This document shows positions 16,135-23,393 of a stretch of DNA of 34,239 nucleotides, one piece after another. The stretch lies in NCBI RefSeq assembly GCF_024494385.1, contig NZ_JAEVLT010000045.1, positions 1 through 34,239 on the forward strand. Reading direction: 5' to 3'. The notes beneath the pieces are model-generated. The model searched no databases. It saw only the letters and a program-made list of their open reading frames with translations, and was not told the DNA's origin. The first letter of the stretch is position 1; each line of letters begins with the position of its first letter. A program made the translations under genes and the position numbers. This stretch comes from Bacillus sp. EB600. GTDB taxonomy: Bacteria > Bacillota > Bacilli > Bacillales > Cytobacillaceae.

Positions 16135-16242
16135 ATGGCAAACGCTGAAATAATTTTTAATCAGTTAGAAAATGAAGGATTTTCTCGTATTCAGAAAATG
16201 ATAGACGAACAGCAAGAAGAAAATTTAATACCTAAAATATAA
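16135..16242 (+). CDS. Small ORF (35 aa), possibly truncated gene
   Basis: ATG 16135 follows AAGGGAG at 9 nt and a -10-like TATAAT further up. The product starts 'MANAEIIFNQLENEGFSRIQ' and is acidic and helical, with no known domain. It may be the remaining N-terminus of a longer gene or a small protein. A longer reading from 16051 lacks a ribosome binding site. Confidence 0.4.
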   Translation: MANAEIIFNQLENEGFSRIQKMIDEQQEENLIPKI

Positions 16243-16356
16243 TTTTACTCTTAAAAGCAATTAATTCTTCTTTCACTAAAGCTCCCGTTTAAGTAGAAAC
16301 ATTCACAATCTCTTCTAACTACACAATAATTAAAATTCTAAGGAAAGACCTCCTTT

Positions 16357-16377
16357 GTTACATATTCTTAATGTAAC
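16357..16377 (-). terminator. Hairpin after the oxidoreductase gene
   Basis: GTTACAT and ATGTAAC form a 7-bp stem 9 nt after the minus-strand stop. Downstream sequence is only partly T-rich. Confidence 0.4.
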
Positions 16378-16385
16378 TTCTAATT

Positions 16386-17381
16386 TCACCAGTTGTTTAC
16401 TAAAACAATTTTACCAACTGCTTTATTAGCTTCATAATATTCATGTGCTTCAGCTATTTCGTCAAAAGTAAATTGTCTTTGAGCAATTAATGGTCGAAGT
16501 TTTCCTTCCTCAATAACAGGTGTAATGTTCTTTAATGTCTCACCGTTTATTTGACGGTATTCTTCATGAAGAATAGGAATCTCTGTGAATACAACATGGA
16601 AATTCAATGATTTTAAAAGAAATGGACTAAGGTTATAGTCTTGACTTACAGCAATAGCCACAATTGTTCCATATAAAGAAGCTGCTGCAATCGAATTCTC
16701 AAGATTTTTACGGTCAATGGTATCGAAAATATATTTAAACCCTTTACCATCCGTATACATATTCACATAGTCTTGTACGGACATTTCCTTATAATTGATG
16801 ACAACATCGGCTCCAAACTCTTCCGCAATTTGAGCTTTTTCTGGTGAAGAGACCGTTGTATATACCTTTGCACCGACCCATTTTGCCAACTGAATAGCAA
16901 CATGCCCTACTCCGCCTGCACCACCATGAATTAGAATCTCGTCTCCAGCTCCAATATTGGCACGTTTAACTAGAGCTTCCCAAGCAGTGATTGCGACAAC
17001 TGGAAGGGCTGCTGCTTCTGCAAATGATAGGTTTTTCGGCTTATGAGCAAGTAATCTAGCATCTGCTGCCATATATTCTGCTAAAGCACCACTCGTACCT
17101 TTAACACCACCTACAAAACCGTATACCTCATCACCAACTTTAAAATCAGTAACTCCTTCTCCCACTTCAGCTACAATACCAGCTACATCTCCATGTAAAA
17201 CAGCTGGAAATTCAGGGGCTAGTCCAGCAAAAACTCCACTGCGTATTTTTGTATCAAGGGGATTCAAACTTGTAGCCTTTACCTGAATCAAAACATGCAT
17301 TGGTTTCACTTTTGGAATAGGAAGATCTGCTAATTGAAAAACAGACGCCTCCCCAAAAGAACGAATAACTTGTGCCTTCAA
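16386..17381 (-). CDS. NADPH:quinone reductase-like MDR oxidoreductase
   Basis: 331 residues of the zinc-free medium-chain dehydrogenase family. The substrate domain begins 'KAQVIRSFGEASVFQL' and contains 'SLNPLDTKIRSG'. The Rossmann domain has 'IHGGAGGVGHVAIQLAKWVG' (about 152-171). Structural and catalytic zinc cysteines are absent. The start is set at TTG (CAA 17379-17381) because GGAGTG lies 6 nt upstream and homologues begin MKA; a GTG three codons earlier overlaps that site. The reaction is probably NADPH-dependent reduction of a quinone or enone; the natural substrate is unknown. It lies 128 nt after the RibF-like gene on the same strand and may be separately transcribed. Confidence 0.85.
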   Translation of the reverse strand: MKAQVIRSFGEASVFQLADLPIPKVKPMHVLIQVKATSLNPLDTKIRSGVFAGLAPEFPAVLHGDVAGIVAEVGEGVTDFKVGDEVYGFVGGVKGTSGALAEYMAADARLLAHKPKNLSFAEAAALPVVAITAWEALVKRANIGAGDEILIHGGAGGVGHVAIQLAKWVGAKVYTTVSSPEKAQIAEEFGADVVINYKEMSVQDYVNMYTDGKGFKYIFDTIDRKNLENSIAAASLYGTIVAIAVSQDYNLSPFLLKSLNFHVVFTEIPILHEEYRQINGETLKNITPVIEEGKLRPLIAQRQFTFDEIAEAHEYYEANKAVGKIVLVNNW

Positions 17382-17509
17382 ACAAATCACTCCAATAAAT
17401 AATTATGAAGATTTATAACTTACCGTAATACATGGGAACGATACCAGTAACCACCGGAATATATAGAGATTCATAGAAGTCAATAGTTAGGTTATCAAGG
17501 AGTCCCAGT

Positions 17510-18383
17510 CTATTTCACAAGGCTTATTATATGCCCTCTCTTACTTGGTATAGAAATCCTCTGTGACCACCCGAAAGCATGATCCTCTAGAATGCGGTGA
17601 TGCCATACAATGGATAGTCTACCTTCCATGAACTTTGGAATATCTGTCACATATTTTAACGATAGACCTTCTAGCTTTTCTAATACGATCACTTTTGTTT
17701 TTATTGATCCTGTCTTATTTTTAAGAGTGACATCATAGCAACCGGGAGCAGGAAGTGTATAATACCTATGAAGTTTTAAGGAATCCCCGTCCCAGCTGCA
17801 TTCCACTTCGTAAGGTCGTCCCAGTAAATGAGGTAATTCATCTACATTCCCTCGTAACAGTTTTTCTCGAATACAGGTTGAACCAATTTTCTCTTCATGG
17901 AACTCCAATTTTTCCACTTTCGTCACATCAATAAGGCTGCCAGAATCACTTTTTAACCGATCTATATTCCCCACACCCTTATAGCCATAAGAAAAATCAA
18001 AACCAGCGACCGCATGGACGATACCAAGATTACTCAAGTATTCGTCTACAAATTGCGCAGGTAGAAGAGAAGCAAATTTTTTGTCAAATTCAACGATATA
18101 GAATGTATCGACACCAAGTTGACGGAGTCTCTCCTCTTTTTTAGACAGCGGCATTAAATAGTCAACTTGTTTTTTTTTCATTGGATATGACTGTTTTCGG
18201 ATGTGAAAAGAAGCTCATGATCGAGAGAGAAAGATTCTTTCTTTTTGCAATCTGTGCAGCCGTCTTAATCACTTTAAGGTGTCCTTTATGAATGCCGTCA
18301 AAAAAACCTAAAGCTACTGCACTCCGTTTTGCTTTCCCCTGCCAGAACACCAAATTATCTCGGTTCAAATAAATCGTTTCCAT
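17510..18383 (-). pseudogene. RibF-like FMN adenylyltransferase, frameshifted in poly-A
   Basis: Two overlapping frames make one protein. 18383-18162 encodes the N-terminus with the nucleotidyl-transfer motif 'GFFDGIHKGHL' and 'SFFSHPKTV'. 18181-17510 carries 'FDKKFASLLPAQFVDEYL', 'VAGFDFSYGYKGVGN' and 'GSTCIREKLL'. The break is at a run of nine A on the coding strand (18170-18178); eight A would restore 'NEKKQVDYLMPL'. The rebuilt product has about 290 residues. As in its relative 25841-26689 the C-terminal part is a beta domain without the riboflavin kinase signature (GRxxGxPTAN). It starts 6 nt after crh, so the two form an operon. It may be a true lesion, a sequencing error in a homopolymer, or a site of slippage. 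Confidence 0.75.
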
Positions 18384-18389
18384 ACAGTT

Positions 18390-18650
18390 TTATTGCTCTT
18401 CTTTTTGTATAAATTCAGAAAGGAAAGAAATCGCATTTTCTTCATCATCACCATCAGCAATAATGTTGATTTCAGTTCCTGGGCTTACAGCCTGGCTCAT
18501 TAGTCCCATTATACTTTTTGCATTTACTTTTTTTCCGTCTTTTTCAAGAAGAATTTCCGAAGAAAAGCGGTTTGCTTCCTGAACGAATAGCGCAGCAGAA
18601 CGCGCCTGAAGCACTGTTTTTAATTTTACCTTCACTTTTTTTACTAGCAT
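18390..18650 (-). CDS. crh: Crh (catabolite repression HPr-like protein)
   Basis: 86 residues, collinear with B. subtilis Crh. Gln15 in 'LQARSAALFVQEANRF' replaces the catalytic His15 of HPr, so it cannot carry PTS phosphate. Ser46 in 'KVNAKSIMGLMSQAV' is kept as the HPrK/P phosphorylation site. P-Ser-Crh is a corepressor of CcpA. Crh normally lies in the yvcJ-yvcK-crh operon; here it stands instead next to a RibF-like gene in an aromatic-catabolism neighbourhood, so it is probably an accessory copy. Unlike classical Crh, residue 18 is Ser instead of Pro and residue 13 is Val instead of Gly. The start follows an AGAGG site. Control of the nearby catabolic genes is inference. Confidence 0.85.
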   Translation of the reverse strand: MLVKKVKVKLKTVLQARSAALFVQEANRFSSEILLEKDGKKVNAKSIMGLMSQAVSPGTEINIIADGDDEENAISFLSEFIQKEEQ

Positions 18651-18864
18651 CGCACAAACCTCTCAAAAGTTTAGTCTCTATTTGGGGGAGTAACAATCAT
18701 TTTCCAATTTCTTAGCAACAGGTTCTGGTAATTATCCTCAATAACTTTAACCAATTCCTCAATAATATCGGTTTAGCTTCATCTGGTTAGTATCTTTTCC
18801 AAGAATAAAAGAAGTTTTACACATCAACATTTCTTCATGCTCACTCACAGAAAGGCCTCCGTTC

Positions 18865-19086
18865 TTAAATTTCACCATATAATTCCATGAGATTTCCCGG
18901 GCTTCCTTCTTTGCTTGGGAGTGGATCGGTGCCATAATATTTGCCTTCTTTAAATTCCTTAACCCAACGGTTCACCATTTTGGGACAAAGCTCATATTGG
19001 CGGGCAATATTTGCTGTATTACCTACATTAATAGCCTGTTTACAAACTTGTATTTTAAACTCTTTTATATAATGTGTGCGTTTCAT
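18865..19086 (-). pseudogene. IS3-family OrfA, truncated
   Basis: The first 50 or so residues ('KEFKIQVCKQAINVGNTANI', then 'ARQYELCPKMVNRWVKEF') are the HTH of IS3/IS600-type OrfA proteins. The leucine-zipper half and OrfB are missing, and the reading ends in unrelated sequence. It is one of several IS scars between the crh-ribF pair and the decayed dioxygenase gene. The stretch 18651-18864 between it and crh contains broken minus-strand frames with no recognised family. Confidence 0.7.
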
Positions 19087-19438
19087 GATTCAACTCCATA
19101 AATTGAACTAAAACATTTTATAAAATCAGCTGTTTTATTTAAAAAACAAACGCTAGATGTTCTTACAATCTTTGGGGGATTTAATATTAGGTTAGTATAT
19201 AATTTTGTTAAAGAAATACAGGAAGTATTTAACCGTAGGGTACCGCCTAACTTATTAAGCGTAACGGCCATTTCTGGATGCCTATTCCCTCAATTAATAA
19301 AGTAACTACTTAAAAGCAACCCCCTGCTATGCTGAAATCCTGCTTTCCGAATTGCACACGCCTTTCGCATAATTCGTCGAAGCATCCAGTGCTCCTTGAG
19401 CAATCCATTTTTTATATAAAGTGTAATAGATTTTTAAA
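19087..19438. other. Intergenic region without supported genes
   Basis: No frame here has a ribosome binding site or known motif. The sequence lies between two gene remnants and is probably decayed insertion DNA. Confidence 0.4.
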
Positions 19439-19606
19439 CTATTCCATTAAAAAATCAGCCTCGCGTTTTTCTAAAAAGGCAAAAACCCCTTCTTTTACTT
19501 CTTTACTGCTGGCTTTCTCAGCAAGTAATAAGAATCCTGTCAAAATCATAACTATTACTCTTCCCATTCCAATGATTAATCCCACCTGTTCTTTAGAATT
19601 GATCAT
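19439..19606 (-). pseudogene. Possible enoyl-CoA hydratase C-terminal fragment
   Basis: A 55-codon minus-strand frame ends with 'AEKASSKEVKEGVFAFLEKR', resembling the last helix of enoyl-CoA hydratase/crotonase proteins ('EGxxAFLEKRxPxF'). The first 20 residues do not fit, and the active-site domain is missing. It may be a relic of a side-chain or ring-degradation gene related to the cluster downstream. The assignment rests on one motif. Confidence 0.4.
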
Positions 19607-19623
19607 TTGTTGCGACAGTAGGT

Positions 19624-19656
19624 TTGCTCTTTTTGTTTTTATCTTTTGTTCAACTA
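19624..19656. repeat. 33-bp direct repeat, copy 1
   Basis: TTGCTCTTTTTGTTTTTATC plus TTTTGTTCAACTA is identical to 21696-21728. It lies next to the hydratase-like fragment. Confidence 0.85.
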
Positions 19657-19822
19657 TTTTTAAAATGTATTATAATTTCATTGGTTATTATCTTGGACCT
19701 CTTTTGTATGGTTAAAATTTATGCGATTTTTCTAATGACTCTTTATTCATTAAAACAATAAAAGATAGATTTGTTCTTATCTTTTGTTATTTTTCCCATT
19801 TCCAATATCTTCAAAATGAACT

Positions 19823-20011
19823 TTAAAAACTGTAGTAGTTAAAGCACACTAAGTATAGTTGCTCTTTGCTACCGAAAGCCTCATTAAATTTATTCATATT
19901 AAGTTCTGTCACTTTTAAAATATCTTCTATTGTGGTGGCTTCATATCCTTTGTTCCAAAATAGTTCCATTGCTTGACTTATAACTTTTGTTTGATTAAAG
20001 TCTTGATTCAT
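19823..20011 (-). pseudogene. TetR-family regulator, N-terminal fragment
   Basis: 62 residues: 'AMELFWNKGYEATTIEDILK' and 'FNEAFGSKEQLYLVC' form the TetR N-terminal HTH. AGGGGATG lies 9 nt before the ATG. The frame then stops and the ligand-binding domain of about 130 residues is missing, so it is probably inactive, although a short DNA-binding peptide could still be made. The usual Tyr/Phe of the recognition helix is replaced by Met-Asn. Confidence 0.7.
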
Positions 20012-20040
20012 AGTCGTTCATCCCCTTTTAGATTGTATAG

Positions 20041-20477
20041 ATTAACTGAATAAAGACTTCTAGGAAAATTAATTTTATATATATTATTAATTTATAATTC
20101 TAGAATTGAGATTGCTCTCTTCCTCTTTGAACAAGTCTGTTTGAACATATTGTTAAGCTTGAAGTATTACATGTCCGTTTGTTCTAACAGGGTGTATTCA
20201 TTCTGAACAACTATCAGGGAATCAGAATTACCAAAAACCAGAAGTTTCAGCTGCCACACTATATCAGGAATTAATAAAAAAGAGTAAACCAAGTAAATAA
20301 AGTTTGCTCTGAAAACATGGAAAGAAAATTCCCTCGTTCAAAAGGTTTTAAAAATTTATCAATAATTCGTTCAGCTTGAGTTCCTTTCCCCGCCCCTGAG
20401 CAATCCCATCAACAATCAATTCACCTATTACTAGCCCTTCAGTTTCCCCCTGAGGACACAGACCCTACTAGTCCAAA
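20041..20477. other. Decayed intergenic DNA
   Basis: Contains copy 2 of the dispersed repeat (20133-20208) and a plus-strand frame ending 'YQELIKKSKPSK' that may be the tail of a lost transposase. On the minus strand (about 20320-20460) there are frame-shifted stretches with 'GETEGLVIGELIVDG' and 'AERIIDKFLKPFERG', clearly once coding but not recognised. Confidence 0.4.
20133..20208 (+). repeat. Dispersed repeat, copy 2
   Basis: AAGTCTGTTTGAACA at the left and TTGTTCTAACAGGGTGTATT at the right correspond to the reverse complement of 12939-13000. Confidence 0.5.
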
Positions 20478-20630
20478 TCAATAATGCTGGCATTCATGTA
20501 ACAATGACTCTGCTAACTGTTTGCTATCCGCGTATCCATATAATCTCCACCCATCAACTAACTTGTCCATTACTAGGTCGATATGTTCAAAAACAACTTC
20601 CTCCTCTTGACAAAACATCACATAATACAT
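20478..20630 (-). CDS. Small hypothetical protein (50 aa)
   Basis: AAGGAGG (20641-20647) lies 10 nt before ATG 20630. The product 'MYYVMFCQEEEVVFEHIDLV' then 'KLVDGWRLYGYADSKQLAES' is acidic and aromatic-rich and ends 'HECQHY'. There is no signal peptide and no family is recognised. It follows the 97-residue frame 20656-20949 on the same strand. The strong ribosome binding site supports expression. Confidence 0.4.
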   Translation of the reverse strand: MYYVMFCQEEEVVFEHIDLVMDKLVDGWRLYGYADSKQLAESLLHECQHY

Positions 20631-20655
20631 ATCATAAATCCCTCCTTAGACATTT

Positions 20656-20949
20656 TTAAGCTTCATTTTGGAGGCCAAGACTTTTTTCTTCTAAATTTCC
20701 CCACCTGCTGCGTCCCTTAAACCAATGAAAAAGTAAAATTCCAATTTTTTTCGACACTATGAAGTTTAGTAAAATCTGTTTCATATTCTCCAATTCTATT
20801 TTTAAATCGCTTCTTGCTGCCATTATTGCAGTTTCAATTGTTTTTCCATTAGTTCTATATCTGATTCTATTTTTCGGAGAAGTCAATTTCCCTTGGATGT
20901 CATAGGTTGCGAAGCCCCTTGTATGGCATGTTTTTGGTTGCATCGTCAC
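20656..20949 (-). CDS. Hypothetical ORF (97 aa), doubtful
   Basis: A basic product with 'RIRYRTNGKTIETAIMAARS' in the middle and no recognised domain. The GTG/ATG start has only a weak upstream GGTGA. It could be a remnant of a longer gene. It is kept because it is co-directional with, and just upstream of, a small ORF with a strong ribosome binding site. Confidence 0.25.
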   Translation of the reverse strand: MTMQPKTCHTRGFATYDIQGKLTSPKNRIRYRTNGKTIETAIMAARSDLKIELENMKQILLNFIVSKKIGILLFHWFKGRSRWGNLEEKSLGLQNEA

Positions 20950-21112
20950 CTAAGACATTACCAGATTGGGGCTTCTAATCATGTTTCTTGATTTTGGGAG
21001 GTTAGATGAAAGGATTTTTCTCTAACCCATTGTCACTACTGCATTTTTGACTAATTAAAGTTATGAGTATGAATTTATTTAGGTTAAATAGTTATCTTGA
21101 TGATATAGATGC

Positions 21113-21690
21113 TTAAACTTGTGGAGTCCCCTTAGAAAAGAATGAATCTGGTAGTGGAGATCCATAGAAAATGATTGCTTCTTCTACTTCCTCTTCCGTC
21201 CATCTTACCTGTTTCCATTCAGGGTCAAAGATCAGATATCCAGGTTCACCATAAAGTTCCACGCGATTTCCACCCGGTTCAAAGATATAAAGACTAGTCG
21301 ATTGAGTGATCCCATGTTTTAATGGACCAGCTTCAATTTCAATACCATTTTCAGTTTCTGCTGCATCTAGCCGTTACATTGCTGGACATCAAGATCAAAT
21401 GGTCTAGACGGTGAACTGGAATCCCTTTATTTGGACGTTTTTGCGGTCGATTTTTTAATATCGTCCTTTCACTTTCCGGAGCCTCATAATAATCAACTTC
21501 CCAAAGGAGTTCGATTAAATGATTATCAGGTGTGACAAATTGATAAGCAGCGCCATGACCGATGTCACCGTCGATCCAGCCTTTACCGAAATCTGATTTT
21601 TCAAGATCTTTCACACGACGCTCTAATGCCTCTTTTGAACGCACTCTAAAGCTTACATGACCTAAACCAGGTTCATTTCTTTCCGTTACT
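21113..21690 (-). pseudogene. Catechol 2,3-dioxygenase, truncated and internally deleted
   Basis: Three pieces of a VOC-fold extradiol dioxygenase can be read. First come 'EPGLGHVSFRVRSKEALERR' and 'TPDNHLIELLWEVDYY' (end of the N-terminal domain). Next is 'VHRLDHLILMSSNVT', with the first metal His. After a break near 21370-21380 the frame gives 'NGIEIEAGPLKHGI', 'SLYIFEPGGNRVELYGEPGY' (metal Glu) and 'FDPEWKQVRWTEEEVEEAI', ending at 21113. About 80 residues with the second metal His are deleted, and the first roughly 80 residues are lost at the 33-bp repeat. It is a different subtype from the intact dioxygenase 28136-29050. Confidence 0.8.
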
Positions 21691-21695
21691 TTTAA

Positions 21696-21728
21696 TTGCT
21701 CTTTTTGTTTTTATCTTTTGTTCAACTA
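21696..21728. repeat. 33-bp direct repeat, copy 2
   Basis: Identical to 19624-19656, same orientation. It lies exactly where the dioxygenase remnant loses its 5' half, so it marks a rearrangement or insertion joint. Confidence 0.85.
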
Positions 21729-21760
21729 TAGCGACCTTTAGCCCTTCCTTTCATCAAAAC

Positions 21761-22237
21761 CTATATCGTAACTGTTTTCTCTTCTTTCAGTGAACGATAC
21801 TTTCCACTATAGAAAAGAAGCGGTTCCTTATCTTCCAAATGAATATCTGTTACTTTTCCAATGAATAACGTATGATCTCCTTCTACGTATTCTGCACTTA
21901 CTTCACAGGCAATTTGTGCAATAGCTCCTGGAATAACTGGCTTCCCATCAAGATGGTCAAATTCTACTTGTCTATCCTTTAACTGACCTGCAAATATCAT
22001 GGATACTTCCTGTTGATCCTCAGCTAAAATATTCACTGAGAATATTTTACTTTCCTGTAATTTAGAAAGTATTCGGGCTTGATCACGAACCGAAATCACA
22101 ACCAATTTCGGATCAAGTGACACAGACATGAAGGCATTAGCCGTCATCCCATGTACCTCTCCTTCTACCTCTGTAGCAATTACTGTTATTCCTGTAGCAA
22201 ATTTCCCCATTGCAGTACGAAATTGACGATCATCCAT
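21761..22237 (-). CDS. Flavin reductase of a two-component monooxygenase
   Basis: 158 residues of the flavin_reductase (HpaC/HsaB) family. Typical blocks are 'FRTAMGKFATGITVIAT', 'GMTANAFMSVSLDPKLVVIS', 'KIFSVNILAEDQ' and 'GDHTLFIGKVTDI'. These enzymes reduce FMN or FAD with NAD(P)H and release it to an oxygenase. The likely partner is the acyl-CoA-dehydrogenase-like monooxygenase at 26829-28031. The start follows AGGAGG. It lies 99 nt after the hydrolase gene on the same strand. Confidence 0.9.
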   Translation of the reverse strand: MDDRQFRTAMGKFATGITVIATEVEGEVHGMTANAFMSVSLDPKLVVISVRDQARILSKLQESKIFSVNILAEDQQEVSMIFAGQLKDRQVEFDHLDGKPVIPGAIAQIACEVSAEYVEGDHTLFIGKVTDIHLEDKEPLLFYSGKYRSLKEEKTVTI

Positions 22238-22336
22238 TATATAATTCCTCCTGTTATCCTGTTTGGTTTTATGAATTTTCTAAAATATCAATCCATTCTT
22301 TATCGGATGATATAAGAGATTTGTATTTGTTTGATC

Positions 22337-23176
22337 TTATACAAGATTAGCTGTTTTTGGTTGATTTAAAAACTCAATCACTTGAGCAATAAATTCTTGC
22401 GTTTTTTCGATTTGTACCCAGTGACCACAGTGTGGAAATACATGTAGTTCCGCATTAGGGATTAATTGAGCTATTTTCCAGCTTGTTTCTGCTAGAGGAA
22501 TCACTTTATCCTCTCGTCCATGAATTAATAATACAGGAGCCTGAATGTTTCTTAATTCATCCTCTGACAAAGCCATCGCATCTAAATGTCGCTGTCTAGG
22601 CGCAGGGAACATACTTGAAAAGGCTTCTTGGAATCCCTCCTGGATACTAGCTTGATAACGCATCTCTACTAAATCACTATTTTCCGCATTACTTTGATCA
22701 TGTGAAAAAGTCTTAATTAGATTTTTCATATTTTCAAAGCTTGGTGTATAACCCCAAACCGCATCCAAACCATCTGAAATAGTAGACTTATTACCAACAC
22801 TTCCCATCAAAATGACTTTATTGACAAGATCAGGACGACGATTGACTAAATGAAGAGCGATAGCCCCTCCAAAAGAATTCCCAAGGACTGAAACTTTAGA
22901 TTCACCAATTGCCTCAATAAAATTAATCATATGATTAACCCATACATCTATTGAATATTCCTGTCCCTCAGGTCTTTCTGTATCCCCGAATCCAACAACA
23001 TCTGGTGCATAAAGATGGTATTGTTCTGAAAGAGTTGGAAAAGCTAAACGCCAGTTGGCCCATGCAGTTACCCCTGGTCCAGAACCATGGATTAATAGAA
23101 GTGGTTCCCCTTGACCCGCTTCATGATAATGCGTTTGAATTCCTTTAATATCTATAAATTTTCCTTGTTGTACCAT
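22337..23176 (-). CDS. Meta-cleavage product hydrolase (DmpD/XylF type)
   Basis: 279 residues of alpha/beta-hydrolase fold. The oxyanion-hole motif is 'LIHGSGPGVTAW', and the nucleophile Ser101 lies in 'LGNSFGGAIAL'. Asp223 is in 'HGREDKVIP' and His252 in 'HCGHWVQIE'. 'GSGPGxxAWANW' and 'NSFGGAIALHL' are the marks of the C-C hydrolases that cleave 2-hydroxymuconic semialdehyde and related ring-fission products. It should convert the product of the dioxygenase 28136-29050 to 2-hydroxypenta-2,4-dienoate. The start has GGAGGAG at 7 nt. Chain preference (HMS or a longer side chain) cannot be read. Confidence 0.88.
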   Translation of the reverse strand: MVQQGKFIDIKGIQTHYHEAGQGEPLLLIHGSGPGVTAWANWRLAFPTLSEQYHLYAPDVVGFGDTERPEGQEYSIDVWVNHMINFIEAIGESKVSVLGNSFGGAIALHLVNRRPDLVNKVILMGSVGNKSTISDGLDAVWGYTPSFENMKNLIKTFSHDQSNAENSDLVEMRYQASIQEGFQEAFSSMFPAPRQRHLDAMALSEDELRNIQAPVLLIHGREDKVIPLAETSWKIAQLIPNAELHVFPHCGHWVQIEKTQEFIAQVIEFLNQPKTANLV

Positions 23177-23203
23177 TTGAAAATCTCCTCCAATATTCCT
23201 TTT

Positions 23204-23393
23204 TTAATTATCTTTTGTAGCAAGTTGAATTGATTCTTTTTGAATACTTTTTTCTAATTCTTGACGCAAACATGCGAACACGTCCTGCTTATTGTTGTCT
23301 GAATTTCATGTGTTGTTGGATAAATGGTATATTTTACAGACTCTGCCTGTTCGCCCAAGTAATCATAATTTTCCTGTCCGATGTTTAACGGGA
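23204..23393 (-). pseudogene. Unrecognised coding remnant between regulator and hydrolase
   Basis: Minus-strand reading gives 'NIGQENYDYLGEQAESVKYT' then 'IYPTTHEIQT', and after a shift 'DVFACLRQELEKSIQKES' to a stop at 23204. The composition is clearly protein-like, but there is no start or ribosome binding site and no family is recognised. It is probably the end of a catabolic gene lost by deletion. Confidence 0.4.

Noticed and set aside
19083..19271. Minus-strand frame of 62 codons
   Set aside because: No start signal or family; lies between IS debris.
19329..19715. Plus-strand frame of 128 codons
   Set aside because: Antisense to the hydratase-like remnant and crossing the 33-bp repeat.
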